Made by a program: the position numbers and the translations under genes | In this document: one piece after another, positions 7,530 through 15,318 of the stretch | How the letters are laid out: every line of letters begins with the position of its first letter | Numbering within the stretch: the first letter of the stretch is position 1 | Notes under the pieces: model-generated | What the model was told of the DNA's origin: nothing | Seen by the model: the letters and a program-made list of their open reading frames with translations, nothing else | Database searches by the model: none | From: Candidatus Merdiplasma excrementigallinarum | GTDB lineage: Bacteria; Bacillota; Clostridia; Lachnospirales; Lachnospiraceae | Reading direction: 5' to 3' | DNA length: 35,308 nt | Assembly (NCBI GenBank): GCA_018713435.1 | Contig: DVOS01000055.1 | Location: 1-35,308, forward strand

Positions 7530-8315
7530 TTATTTCTTGTTCAGATCCGCCGCATTGTGGGCCGAGAAATAATTCCAGTCTCTCTCGTCCAGCTTTTTAA
7601 TGGTATCCGCCACACATTTTACCAGAGCTTCCGTCATTTTCTGTCCCTTCTCCGGCGTGGCCTTTGTGGCGTCTCCTGTCTGAGCCGTATCCGTAATCTC
7701 AGCAAAATCCCATTTAATATCCACATAGGGAGGCAGATTTTCCGGCACTACGCAGGTTGCCAGCTCCGGCTCGCAGTACTGGGGGAACAGATAGTAGGCA
7801 ATGGAGGTCTCTCCCTCGCCAGCGTGGCCCTGTCCTCCCCACACCTCAAAGGTGCCCTGGGGAAGCAATTCACCGGCGGTCACCCACCAGGCCGGCAGAG
7901 CGGCAATCCGGGCGTCCGGATATACCTCCTTCAGCTTTCTGGAGGCAATCTCAATAGGCGCGATATTTCCGTCATGGCCGTTCATCAGAAAAATGTGGTT
8001 GATTCCGTTTCTGAGAACACTCTCGCAAATATCATAAATCACCTGCACCACCGTATCATACCCGAGGGTCAGGGTAAAAGGAAAGGTATCATAATGCCCG
8101 CTGTACCCTACTGTAACCGGGGGGAGGACCAGCAGGCCCTCCACCTCATCCGCCACTTTTTTGCTCAGCTCATAGGACACAATGGTATCGCATCCTTCCG
8201 CGATATGCTGTCCGTGGGCTTCACAGGAACCAACGGCCAGGATGGCCTTGTCGTAGTTTCCTTCTTTTACCTGATGAGCTGTCAGTTTTAACAATTCATG
8301 GTTTGCCATGCTCAT
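7530..8315 (-). CDS. Creatininase-family amidohydrolase
   Basis: A 261-residue metal-dependent amidohydrolase of the creatininase family (PF02633). The metal-site pattern is complete: VGSCEAHGQHIAEGCDT with Glu32, His34, His37 and Asp43, then MNGHDGNIAP (111-120), then GQGHAGEGETS with His164, Glu167 and Glu169. The family includes creatininase, the MftE peptidase and formamide/FAPy hydrolases, so the substrate cannot be named from sequence. It has an AGGAGG site serving either ATG 8313-8315 or the ATG two codons later. It lies 20 bases after livK and 11 before ansA. Sitting between an importer and a second amidase, it probably opens or cleaves the amide bond of the imported compound (inference). 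Confidence 0.85.
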   Translation of the reverse strand: MSMANHELLKLTAHQVKEGNYDKAILAVGSCEAHGQHIAEGCDTIVSYELSKKVADEVEGLLVLPPVTVGYSGHYDTFPFTLTLGYDTVVQVIYDICESVLRNGINHIFLMNGHDGNIAPIEIASRKLKEVYPDARIAALPAWWVTAGELLPQGTFEVWGGQGHAGEGETSIAYYLFPQYCEPELATCVVPENLPPYVDIKWDFAEITDTAQTGDATKATPEKGQKMTEALVKCVADTIKKLDERDWNYFSAHNAADLNKK

Positions 8316-8335
8316 TTCCCTCCTGTCCGTTCTGT

Positions 8336-9475
8336 TTATTCTTCTGTGATGAACTGGAACTGACCGTCAACCAGTTCCAGAATGGAAGCTGTCTTATCCG
8401 GCTTATGGCTGTCCGCCGTATAAGAGATGGTGCCTGTTACGCCTTTAAAATCCGTGGTAGACTCAATGGCATCCCGAATTGCCGCCGTATCCGTGGGATC
8501 CTCCACTTTCTCCAGCGCTTTGCCGATCAGATCCATGGCGTCATAGCCCAGAGCGGCAAATGCGTTTTCCGGCGCGGTGCCGTAGGCATCGGTATAGGCT
8601 TTTACAAAATTCTGTACGTTCTCCGCCTCGTTGGTATAGGAACAGTGGGTGGAAATATAGACATCATAGGCCTGATCTCCTGCCACCTCTGCCACCAGGG
8701 GCGTATCAAATCCGTCGCCGGAAACAATAGGAAGGGTTACTCCCTTATCCCGGAACTGGAGAACCAGAGGACCTGCGTCATTTGGCACGCTGGAGAAGAA
8801 CAGGAATTCACTGCCTCCCTCATCGTTCAGGAACCGGTCGATCTGAGCGGAAAAATCCGGATCCCCGTTCATATAGCTGTCGCTTCCCACGATCTCGCCT
8901 CCCAGCTCTGTAAAGCGCTCCTCAAAGCAGGAAGCCAGGGTCTTGGTAAACTCCATGGACTGATCCACCATCATATAGCATTTTGTCCCGATTTCCGCAT
9001 ACGCATACTCCGCAGCCGCATAAGCGCAGGTATCATCACCGAAGGGAACCATAAAGGCATAGTCGCCGATCTGTTCGCACAGATCCGGAAGAGTTGCGCC
9101 GGTGATGACGAAGGGAACCTGTCTTTCCTGGGCGATAGCTCCCGCAGCCAGCGCATAGTTGGAATCAGAGAAACCGCTGACCACCACGCAGCCGTCCACA
9201 TCAATCATTTTTTTCGCGTTGTTGGCACAGGTGGCCTGATCTGTCTTTCCGTCATAGGAAATCACTTCTATCTGACGGCCGTTGATGCCTCCGGCCGCAT
9301 TGATCTCATCCGCCCGCAGCTTAAATCCCTGATAGGAGGGGGTATCAATAGAGGCCTGTCCCCCGGTAAGGTTAAACAGGGCTCCTATTTTGATGGTTTC
9401 CTCTTCCGCCATGGCAGTCATACTGGATGCCAGAACCGCCGCCGTCAAAACAGCTCCAAACAATTTCTTTTTCAT
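8336..9475 (-). CDS. Branched-chain-type ABC importer, substrate-binding protein (LivK-like, system 1)
   Basis: A 379-residue periplasmic-binding-fold type I protein (Peripla_BP_6). It has an N-terminal signal peptide (MKKKLFGAVLTAAVLASSMT) ending in AMA at residue 23 and no lipobox cysteine. The mature part begins IKIGALFNLTGGQAS and contains the family block ADEINAAGGINGRQIEVISYD. An AGGAGG site lies 8 bases before ATG. It is the fifth gene of the operon, after livG-livF-livH-livM. Many Liv-type proteins bind compounds other than Leu/Ile/Val, such as amides, urea or aromatic acids. The downstream amidohydrolase and asparaginase make an amide ligand the better guess. Confidence 0.9.
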   Translation of the reverse strand: MKKKLFGAVLTAAVLASSMTAMAEEETIKIGALFNLTGGQASIDTPSYQGFKLRADEINAAGGINGRQIEVISYDGKTDQATCANNAKKMIDVDGCVVVSGFSDSNYALAAGAIAQERQVPFVITGATLPDLCEQIGDYAFMVPFGDDTCAYAAAEYAYAEIGTKCYMMVDQSMEFTKTLASCFEERFTELGGEIVGSDSYMNGDPDFSAQIDRFLNDEGGSEFLFFSSVPNDAGPLVLQFRDKGVTLPIVSGDGFDTPLVAEVAGDQAYDVYISTHCSYTNEAENVQNFVKAYTDAYGTAPENAFAALGYDAMDLIGKALEKVEDPTDTAAIRDAIESTTDFKGVTGTISYTADSHKPDKTASILELVDGQFQFITEE

Positions 9476-9525
9476 ACTTGTTTCCTCCTCATTTTTTTAT
9501 TTATATGAACTTTGCAGAACATATC

Positions 9526-10644
9526 TCATTTACACGTCTGTTTCCCTTTTCCGATCCCTGCCAGCTTTGCCCTGGTCGCAGCGGCCAGGTCCCGGTATGT
9601 CCGGGCCTGAAACAGACCCGTATAGGTTCTTTTTGAAAAAATACTTTCCATAATAATCTCACTGTAGCCCAGAATCCCCTGGCGTCTGAAAATAATCAGC
9701 AGGATCAGCAGTACCGCCAGAATCAGATTTGAGGCTCCGTAAAGCTCCGGCAGCTGAACGCCGCCGATCACCAGCCCTGTCTCCAGGGGAGCCAGAATCT
9801 CCGGGAGGAAAGTCATCACCAGCGCCCCCACGATGCCGCCGCTGAGGGAAAACATGCCGCCGATAATGGACATTTCCACAATCTCAAAGCTGTCCGTGAA
9901 GTAGAAGAACTGGCCGGAAATCACGCTCTGCAGATGGCCCCACAGCGCTCCTCCGATGCCGGCCGCAAAGGCGCTGAGGCAAAATATGGATATTTTCTTT
10001 GTCACCAGCCGCACTCCCAGGGTCTGAGCCGCCACATCGTCATCCCGCATGGCGATCAGGCCTCTGCCGTAAGAGGAACACCGGATCAGACGATACATGA
10101 TATACAGCAAAAGCAGGGCTGTCACAAATACCGTAACGATATTGGAATAGGACGGAAGGCCGGTAATGCCTCTAGCACCGTTGGTAAACTGGTCCTCATT
10201 GTCCAGAAAGGCCCGGACAATGACAATCAGTCCCAGCGTCGCCACTGACAGATAGTGGTTTTTCAGGCGCAGCACCGGAAATCCGATGAGCAGAGCCAGC
10301 AGCGCAGCCGCCGCTCCGGCGCACAGCAGCGCCAGCGGAAAAGGCAGGGTAAAGGTCTGAAACCAGGCGGGAAGGCCGGCCATTCTGCCCTTCTGGGATT
10401 CCGATATGGTCAGGAGAGCGGATGTATAAGCTCCTACCGCCATAAAGGCCGCATGGCCCATGGAGAACATGCCGGAAAATCCGTTTACCAGATTTAAGCT
10501 TACCGCCAGAATCGCGTTGATCCCAAACAGGCAGATCAGATCCGAGTAATAATGCCCCCGGTTCATGGCACATATTATCAGTATAAGCAGCGGTATCAGC
10601 ACAAAACAGACAAACCGAACCGCCGGGTTATCTCTGTATCTCAT
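9526..10644 (-). CDS. livM: Liv-type ABC importer permease LivM (system 1)
   Basis: A 372-residue permease with about ten hydrophobic segments. It has the family blocks AVSLNLVNGFSGMFSMGHAAFM (47-68) and the EAA-like loop SSYGRGLIAMRDDDVAAQTLGV that docks on the ATPases. A basic soluble tail of about 50 residues after the last helix (from RRQGILGYS) is longer than in the second LivM of this window. Its ATG overlaps the livH stop codon (TGATG), with GGAAGGAGG upstream. It pairs with LivH to form the membrane channel. Confidence 0.9.
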   Translation of the reverse strand: MRYRDNPAVRFVCFVLIPLLILIICAMNRGHYYSDLICLFGINAILAVSLNLVNGFSGMFSMGHAAFMAVGAYTSALLTISESQKGRMAGLPAWFQTFTLPFPLALLCAGAAAALLALLIGFPVLRLKNHYLSVATLGLIVIVRAFLDNEDQFTNGARGITGLPSYSNIVTVFVTALLLLYIMYRLIRCSSYGRGLIAMRDDDVAAQTLGVRLVTKKISIFCLSAFAAGIGGALWGHLQSVISGQFFYFTDSFEIVEMSIIGGMFSLSGGIVGALVMTFLPEILAPLETGLVIGGVQLPELYGASNLILAVLLILLIIFRRQGILGYSEIIMESIFSKRTYTGLFQARTYRDLAAATRAKLAGIGKGKQTCK

Positions 10645-11540
10645 CAGCTTCTGCCTCCTTCCGAACTGCCGAGAATCCCGTTAGGCTTCACCAGAAGAAC
10701 CACAATCAGCAGCAAGAAAATAAATGCGTCCCGGTAAGGGGTAATATCTGTAGGCATCAGGCCCGCAAACAGCATTTCCGCAATGCCGATTATGAAGCCT
10801 CCCAGCACTGCCCCGTTAAGGCTTCCGATGCCTCCCAGCACCGCTGCGCAGAAGGCCTTCAGCCCCGGCACAAAGCCCATAAGGGGCTCTATGGTTTTGT
10901 ACTCCCCCGCCAGCATCAGGCCGGTGAGGCCCGCAAGGCCGGAACCGATCACAAATGCTGCCGCCACAACCGTATTGATTTTGATTCCCATAAGCTGGGA
11001 AGCCGCCAGATTATCGGAACAGGCCCGCATAGCCATTCCAATCTTGGTCTTCTTCAGCATCAGGGTCAGCGCAATCAAAATTATCACAATCGAAATAAAG
11101 GTCAGAATATTCATAACGGAAAGGGTGATGGAACCCAGCCGGTAAGTCTGCGTCAGAAAATCTGGAAGGTGGAAAGCCCTTTTCTGGGGCGAGAAGATCA
11201 TGCTGATCAGGTTCTGGAGAAATACCGATACCGCCAGGGAGGCGATCAGGGTCGTCTCCTCCCCCGATCCTCTTAGAGGCCGGTACACCAGTTTCTCCAT
11301 GGTCATGCCGAAAATAATGGACATGCCGCATCCCACCAGGATAACCAGCCAGATCGGTATCCCGGAAAATCCCATCAAAACCAGCATGGTATAGACCCCT
11401 ACTGTCATAAGATCCCCGTGGGCAAAATTGATCAGCTTCAAAATCCCGTACACCATGGAATAGCCGATGGCTACCACCGCGTAAATGCTTCCCAGTTTGA
11501 TGCCATTCACAAACTGGCTCAGTATGTAATCAAAACTCAC
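10644..11540 (-). CDS. livH: Liv-type ABC importer permease LivH (system 1)
   Basis: A 298-residue inner-membrane permease with the LivH N-terminal pattern LGSIYAVVAIGYSMVYGILK then LINFAHGD. The cytoplasmic coupling loop MAMRACSDNLAASQLMGI and the C-terminal PNGILG segment are also present. Translation starts at GTG (11538-11540), 7 bases after GGGAGGTGA. The frame begins 2 bases after the livF stop and its own stop overlaps the livM start. It forms the transmembrane heterodimer with LivM. Confidence 0.92.
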   Translation of the reverse strand: MSFDYILSQFVNGIKLGSIYAVVAIGYSMVYGILKLINFAHGDLMTVGVYTMLVLMGFSGIPIWLVILVGCGMSIIFGMTMEKLVYRPLRGSGEETTLIASLAVSVFLQNLISMIFSPQKRAFHLPDFLTQTYRLGSITLSVMNILTFISIVIILIALTLMLKKTKIGMAMRACSDNLAASQLMGIKINTVVAAAFVIGSGLAGLTGLMLAGEYKTIEPLMGFVPGLKAFCAAVLGGIGSLNGAVLGGFIIGIAEMLFAGLMPTDITPYRDAFIFLLLIVVLLVKPNGILGSSEGGRS

Positions 11541-11542
11541 CG

Positions 11543-12250
11543 TCAGTCACCTCCCAGATAAGCCTGCTTAATAGCCGGATCCCGCATCAGCTCGCTGCTC
11601 TTTCCCTCTCTTGTAATCACCCCGTTTTCCATTATGTAGGTGCGGTGGGAAATCTCCATGGCATCGTAGGCGTTCTGCTCCACCAGCAAAATCGTGGTTC
11701 CCTGGTCATTCAGGGATTTTACCGCGTCAAAAACCTGCTCCGTCATCAGGGGGGATAGACCCATGGAGGGTTCATCCAGAAGAAGCATTCTGGGATTTCC
11801 CATCAGCGCCCGGGCGATAGCCAGCATCTGCTGTTCCCCGCCTGAGAGAGTCCCGGCCGTCTGTCTGCGCCGTTCCCTCAGTATGGGGAACAGTTCCATG
11901 ACTCTCTGCATATTCTGCTTCTGCCTCTGGCTGTCCTTTTCCGTGTAGGCTCCCAAAATCAGGTTTTCCTCTATGGTCATTTTGGAAAAGATCTGCCGCC
12001 CCTCCGGCACCTGAACAATCCCCATCTTCACAATCTCATCGGTGCCGGCCTTTGTTATGTCCTTCCCGTCATAGACGATCTGTCCGGAAAAAGCCCGCTT
12101 TACCCCGGAGATGGTGGACAGAGTGGTGGTCTTTCCCGCTCCGTTGGCCCCGATAAGAGCCACCAGTTCTCCTTCCTGCAGTTCCAGCGATATGCCATGG
12201 AGAACCTGTATATTGTCATATTTTACGCACAGTTCTTTAATTTGCAGCAT
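11543..12250 (-). CDS. livF: Liv-type ABC importer ATPase LivF (system 1)
   Basis: A 235-residue ABC ATPase of the LivF branch. Walker A is GANGAGKTT (34-42), the signature is LSGGEQQ (135-141), Walker B is MLLLDEP (155-161), and the switch region LLVEQNA (188-194) is characteristic of LivF. The frame opens 14 bases inside the end of livG, with GAGGG as ribosome binding site, and ends 2 bases before livH. It energises transport together with LivG. Confidence 0.93.
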   Translation of the reverse strand: MLQIKELCVKYDNIQVLHGISLELQEGELVALIGANGAGKTTTLSTISGVKRAFSGQIVYDGKDITKAGTDEIVKMGIVQVPEGRQIFSKMTIEENLILGAYTEKDSQRQKQNMQRVMELFPILRERRRQTAGTLSGGEQQMLAIARALMGNPRMLLLDEPSMGLSPLMTEQVFDAVKSLNDQGTTILLVEQNAYDAMEISHRTYIMENGVITREGKSSELMRDPAIKQAYLGGD

Positions 12251-13016
12251 TTCTTGCCCTCTTTCCTAAATATGCTTCAATCACCCTGGGATTCTGCCTG
12301 ATTTCCTGGGGCAGACCGCTGGCTATTACTTCCCCTGCCGCCATACAGTAAATATACTGGCACAGGTTCATGACCACCTTCATATCGTGTTCGATCAGCA
12401 GAATTGTCAGGTCAAATTCTTCCTGGATATTCCGAATGATATTTACCAATTCCCGGCTTTCCTGGGGATTCATGCCCGCTGCCGGCTCATCCAGCAGCAA
12501 AAGTTTGGGACTGCCGGCCAAAATCCTGGCGATCTCCAGCTTCCTCTGGTTCCCGTAGGGCAGGGAGCCCGCCATCTCGTTCTCATAAGCGGAAAGCCCC
12601 ATAATATCCAGCATTTTTCTGGACTTGGCCCGAAGCTGTTCCTCTGACTGCCGGAAGCGGGAGGTTTGAAAAATGGACTGCCACGCTCCGCAGGTACTGT
12701 GCATCTGGGCCCCCATCAGCACATTGTCCAGAACCGTCATCTTTTTAAACAGCCGGAGATTCTGATAGGTTCTGGTAATCCCCAGCCTCGCAATCCGGTC
12801 CGGCCGCATCCCTGTAATATTCTGTCCCAAAAAAAAAATCGTACCAGAGGTCGGTTTCAGAACCCCGGAAATCATATTGATGATGGTGGTTTTCCCCGCG
12901 CCGTTGGTCCCAATCAGCGCGTAAAGCTTTCCCTGTTCCAGCTTCATGGAAACATTCTGTACCGCTTTCACGCCTTTAAACTGCATTTCAAGCTTCTCTA
13001 TTGTGAGACATTCCAT
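12237..13016 (-). CDS. livG: Liv-type ABC importer ATPase LivG (system 1), first gene of the operon
   Basis: A 259-residue ABC ATPase. Walker A is GTNGAGKT (36-43), the LivG-type signature is LPYGNQRKLEIA, Walker B is LLLLDEPAAGMNP, and LLIEHDMK is the switch region. I chose ATG 13014-13016 because GGGAGGAG lies about 8 bases upstream; an upstream TTG in frame overlaps that site. The operon starts here. A promoter is at 13203-13231 and an intrinsic terminator (13122-13164) lies in the leader, suggesting attenuation. Gene order G-F-H-M-K is the reverse of system 2 in this window. Confidence 0.92.
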   Translation of the reverse strand: MECLTIEKLEMQFKGVKAVQNVSMKLEQGKLYALIGTNGAGKTTIINMISGVLKPTSGTIFFLGQNITGMRPDRIARLGITRTYQNLRLFKKMTVLDNVLMGAQMHSTCGAWQSIFQTSRFRQSEEQLRAKSRKMLDIMGLSAYENEMAGSLPYGNQRKLEIARILAGSPKLLLLDEPAAGMNPQESRELVNIIRNIQEEFDLTILLIEHDMKVVMNLCQYIYCMAAGEVIASGLPQEIRQNPRVIEAYLGKRARNAAN

Positions 13017-13087
13017 TCCTTTTCTCCTCCCTGCTTTTTTCAAAACAAAATCTAAAAATTCCGCACGAAACTCCCGCTCCGAGCACA

Positions 13088-13101
13088 GCCGCTTTAGCGG
13101 C
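13088..13101 (-). other. Small hairpin in the livG leader
   Basis: GCCGC, loop TTTA, GCGGC form a short stem-loop between the leader terminator and livG. It has no U-tract, so it is not itself a terminator. It may be part of a leader RNA fold. Confidence 0.4.
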
Positions 13102-13121
13102 AGATTTCCTGTGAAGCAAAT

Positions 13122-13164
13122 AAAAAAAGAGACAAAGACAGCCGTTTTCTGGCTTCTTTGCCTC
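13122..13164 (-). terminator. Intrinsic terminator in the leader upstream of livG (attenuator, or end of a small RNA)
   Basis: The stem 13129-13143 / 13151-13164 (outer GAG/CTC, CAAAGA/TCTTTG, inner AGCC/GGCT) closes a 7-nt loop and is followed on the minus strand by seven T residues. It lies about 30 bases downstream of the transcription start implied by the promoter at 13203-13231 and about 105 bases before livG. Either it is a regulated attenuator for the transport operon or it ends a separate RNA of about 75 nt. I could not match the leader to a known riboswitch. Confidence 0.7.
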
Positions 13165-13202
13165 CTGTTTACTCTATCACTATTTTTATTACGTCAGTAG
13201 CT

Positions 13203-13231
13203 ATACTACCACCATTATTTTTGAAAGTCAA
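13203..13231 (-). promoter_or_regulatory. Promoter upstream of the livG operon
   Basis: TTGACT (13226-13231), a 17-base spacer ending in TGG, and TAGTAT (13203-13208) on the minus strand. The predicted start is near 13196. Confidence 0.72.
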
Positions 13232-13292
13232 TCTTTTATCCGAAAAAAATATCTGCATTGACTTTGCTTTTTTAAAAATAGAAAATGAAAAT

Positions 13293-13446
13293 GCTGCAAA
13301 AAGGGTTCATGCTTCCTGACATCCGGTGTTCACCTGGTCCTATCGACATCTGTCCGTATCCGTCGGAATATTCCGCCTGATACGGAACATCTGTCTCGGA
13401 CATGTGTACACCCGGATGCGCAGGAAGCGATTGTACTTTTGCGCAG
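13293..13446. repeat. Palindromic dispersed repeat, copy 1 (118-bp core at 13311-13428)
   Basis: The core begins GCTTCCTG and ends CAGGAAGC. Its two halves form a long imperfect inverted repeat, for example CATCCGG / CCGGATG, GACATCTG near 13345 / ACATCTGTC near 13388, and CCGTATC / GATACGG. The centre is CGGAATATTCCG. Outside the core, CTGCAAAAAG and CTTTTGCGCAG extend the stem. The reverse complement of 21725-21842 matches this core at 101 of 118 positions without gaps, by my count. No ORF or transposase belongs to it. It lies about 50 bases beyond the stop of the small exported-protein gene. Confidence 0.88.
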
Positions 13447-13494
13447 TATCGCCTCTCTGTCTATAGCTCATTTCGCCACTTGATTAAATTTTGC

Positions 13495-13749
13495 TTACAG
13501 TTCTTCTACACCTGAAGCCACAAAAATCCAGTCTGTTTCCCACCGTCCAGTCGAATAATTATATAATCTTTTGTACAAGTTTCCATTCATCACTTTATAT
13601 AGCCATTCCTTAATGTCTGTTCTAGGCTGAACTGTCTCACTAAAATTTTGTCCACTGGCCTCTAACTGTGTTGCGACTACAGGTGCTGACATTGAAATTG
13701 AGCTCAATATCGTTAACGCGCATAAAGTTATCGTAATTCTTTTCCACAT
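13495..13749 (-). CDS. Small exported protein of the BlaI/M56 operon
   Basis: An 84-residue protein with a clear signal peptide: MWKR, hydrophobic ITITLCALTILSSISM, and a likely cleavage after PVVA (about residue 27). The mature part of about 57 residues is polar, with WLYKVMNGNLYKRLYNYSTG then RWETDWIFV near the C-terminus. I chose ATG 13747-13749 because GAGGAGG lies about 9 bases upstream; a TTG in frame lies within that site. The ATG is 4 bases after the stop of the M56 protease gene, so the two are probably co-translated. I do not recognise a family. Possible roles are a substrate or pheromone of the protease or an envelope-stress effector; all are inference. Confidence 0.7.
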   Translation of the reverse strand: MWKRITITLCALTILSSISMSAPVVATQLEASGQNFSETVQPRTDIKEWLYKVMNGNLYKRLYNYSTGRWETDWIFVASGVEEL

Positions 13750-13753
13750 TTTA

Positions 13754-14866
13754 CTATTCCTCCTCAATTACTGGGATATCTTTCATTTCTTCTGGAATAT
13801 AAGTGAAACTTAACACAGGCTCATCATCTGTATAAAGCCAATAATCTCCATCTACTTTTTTAAAATAATTATCCAAATTTTCAATATTTATAACGGTCTG
13901 GTCCTGAATCCCCTGAGTTACATACGCCTCCGGCACAAACAAAAATGATGCCAGAAGAACTGCCCCAATCACCACATAATTCAGCAGCACCGAGATCCGG
14001 CTTTTCTTTCTTCCCGCTTCCTTTGCCATAATATACCGCACTCGGGTCTTTACGTTGGAGCAGTTTACCTGTGCAAATGGAAGCGAATTTCCTCTGGCCG
14101 CAGTATTTTTATTCTGGTAGCGTACCATCTTCAGGACACATTCCGCATACTCTGTCCGCTCCATCTCATCCATAGAGTTCAGAATAACCTGATCGTTTGA
14201 AAGTTCAAAGGCCAGGGAAAGTTCCTTCTTCATGAAATAGACCAACGGATTAAACCACTGCGTACACAGCACCAGATCCAGGAACAGCCTGAGCAGCAGA
14301 TCATAGTTCCGGCAGTGCTCCGCCTCATGGCGGCATATGTAGTAAAGTTCTTTCTCTGTAAATTCACAGTCGGGCAGTATCAAAATCGGTTTGATAATCC
14401 CAAATACTGCCGGTGAAATCCTGGTCGGAACAATGCAGATCTCATGGAAAGAAACCCCGCATTTTTCCAGTACCTGAGCCAATTTCGGATATCTGCTCAT
14501 ATCTTTGACTGCAAACGGTCTTAAACAGGCACGGAAATTTACCTGTATCCACACCAGCCGCAGCAGTTTAATAACCGAAACACTGATCCAGATTGCAAAC
14601 AAAACTACGGCAAAGTCAATATCCCCGACATACCAGAACACCAGTTTACTGATAAACGGCATGATCGTATGGGATGTGATCGTCTGCGTAAAAGGGAAAT
14701 TAAACGGTATCATCATGCGGATCAGTATGAGCGCAATTCCCGCAAATACCAGTTTCATCCCGGAATACAGAATATCCTTCTTTACATAAATCACGATATA
14801 TATGTAGACCGTCAAAAAAAGAACTGCAAGAAAACATGTCATAAATGGCCCTAAAGAAACCGCCAT
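13754..14866 (-). CDS. BlaR1/MecR1-like M56 membrane metalloprotease
   Basis: A 370-residue integral membrane protease. N-terminal helices are at about 8-28, 36-54, 69-105, and the M56 domain carries ICRHEAEHCRNYDLL with the zinc motif His180-Glu181-x-x-His184. The downstream acidic ELSNDQVIL (221-229) stands where the family usually has a Glu/Asp pair with EAVL. A last helix at about 291-312 is followed by only 58 extracytoplasmic residues, so the penicillin-binding sensor domain of true BlaR1 is absent. It lies 1 base after the BlaI-type repressor gene, whose product it probably cleaves or inactivates on signal, as BlaR1 and MecR1 do for BlaI and MecI. The signal is unknown. Confidence 0.88.
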   Translation of the reverse strand: MAVSLGPFMTCFLAVLFLTVYIYIVIYVKKDILYSGMKLVFAGIALILIRMMIPFNFPFTQTITSHTIMPFISKLVFWYVGDIDFAVVLFAIWISVSVIKLLRLVWIQVNFRACLRPFAVKDMSRYPKLAQVLEKCGVSFHEICIVPTRISPAVFGIIKPILILPDCEFTEKELYYICRHEAEHCRNYDLLLRLFLDLVLCTQWFNPLVYFMKKELSLAFELSNDQVILNSMDEMERTEYAECVLKMVRYQNKNTAARGNSLPFAQVNCSNVKTRVRYIMAKEAGRKKSRISVLLNYVVIGAVLLASFLFVPEAYVTQGIQDQTVINIENLDNYFKKVDGDYWLYTDDEPVLSFTYIPEEMKDIPVIEEE

Positions 14867-14867
14867 A

Positions 14868-15254
14868 TTATTCCCCTTCCTTTAACTCTTTCTTCCTCTG
14901 TTGTATCATCTCCTCCAGTTCGTCCAGCAGCGCCTCGTTTTTCTCCGCCTGAATAAAATTGGCGAATACCAGCGAGGGCCCGGAAAGCCTGGACAGTTGT
15001 CTGCAGGACATTTCCAGATACTCCTCTCTGCTGACCAGAGGGATATAGCTTCTGGAAAGAACCGTGCCGCTGTAGACAATGTCGCCCACCTGTACATATT
15101 TCTTTGCTACAAGGCTCCGCAGGGAAGCCTGAACGGTATTGATCTGCAGATCCGGACTGGACTTTACGATGGCGGAGGCCGTCATGCCTTCCTTCGCCTC
15201 CCATAAAATCTCCATCACCTGCAGCTGCCGTGGGCTAAGTGTCTTTCTGTTCAT
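14868..15254 (-). CDS. BlaI/MecI-family transcriptional repressor
   Basis: A 128-residue winged-helix repressor (Penicillinase_R family). LSPRQLQVMEILWEAKEGMTASAIV (6-30) is the family N-terminus. INTVQASLRSLVAKKYV is the recognition helix and wing, and a C-terminal dimerisation helix follows (about 88-125). AGGAGG lies 6 bases from ATG. No beta-lactamase or mecA-like gene is nearby, so the regulon is probably this operon and other envelope genes rather than classical resistance. Two promoters and two inverted repeats precede it (15279-15458), consistent with autoregulation. Confidence 0.9.
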   Translation of the reverse strand: MNRKTLSPRQLQVMEILWEAKEGMTASAIVKSSPDLQINTVQASLRSLVAKKYVQVGDIVYSGTVLSRSYIPLVSREEYLEMSCRQLSRLSGPSLVFANFIQAEKNEALLDELEEMIQQRKKELKEGE

Positions 15255-15278
15255 ACAGAACCTCCTTAACTTAAAGAA

Positions 15279-15307
15279 AAAATACCATTTCTGCCTTATT
15301 TTGTCAA
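15279..15307 (-). promoter_or_regulatory. Proximal promoter of the BlaI/M56 operon
   Basis: TTGACA (15302-15307), 17-base spacer, TATTTT (15279-15284) on the minus strand, about 25 bases from the repressor start codon. The consensus -35 is exact. Confidence 0.8.
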
Positions 15308-15318
15308 TAATATGCTGT

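Noticed and set aside
7530-8315. Naming the amidohydrolase creatininase outright
   Set aside because: The family contains enzymes with very different substrates and nothing in the sequence fixes creatinine as the substrate.
8303-9508. A 401-codon plus-strand open frame opposite livK of system 1
   Set aside because: It is the shadow of a signal-peptide-bearing binding protein; no family features or start signals.
13122-13231. Guanidine-I (ykkC) or T-box riboswitch upstream of livG
   Set aside because: The conserved ykkC and T-box sequence blocks are absent from the short leader; it is left as an unclassified attenuator or small RNA.
13754-15254. Beta-lactam resistance regulon (blaR1-blaI)
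   Set aside because: The membrane protease lacks the penicillin-binding sensor domain and no beta-lactamase or mecA gene is present, so a resistance label is not supported.
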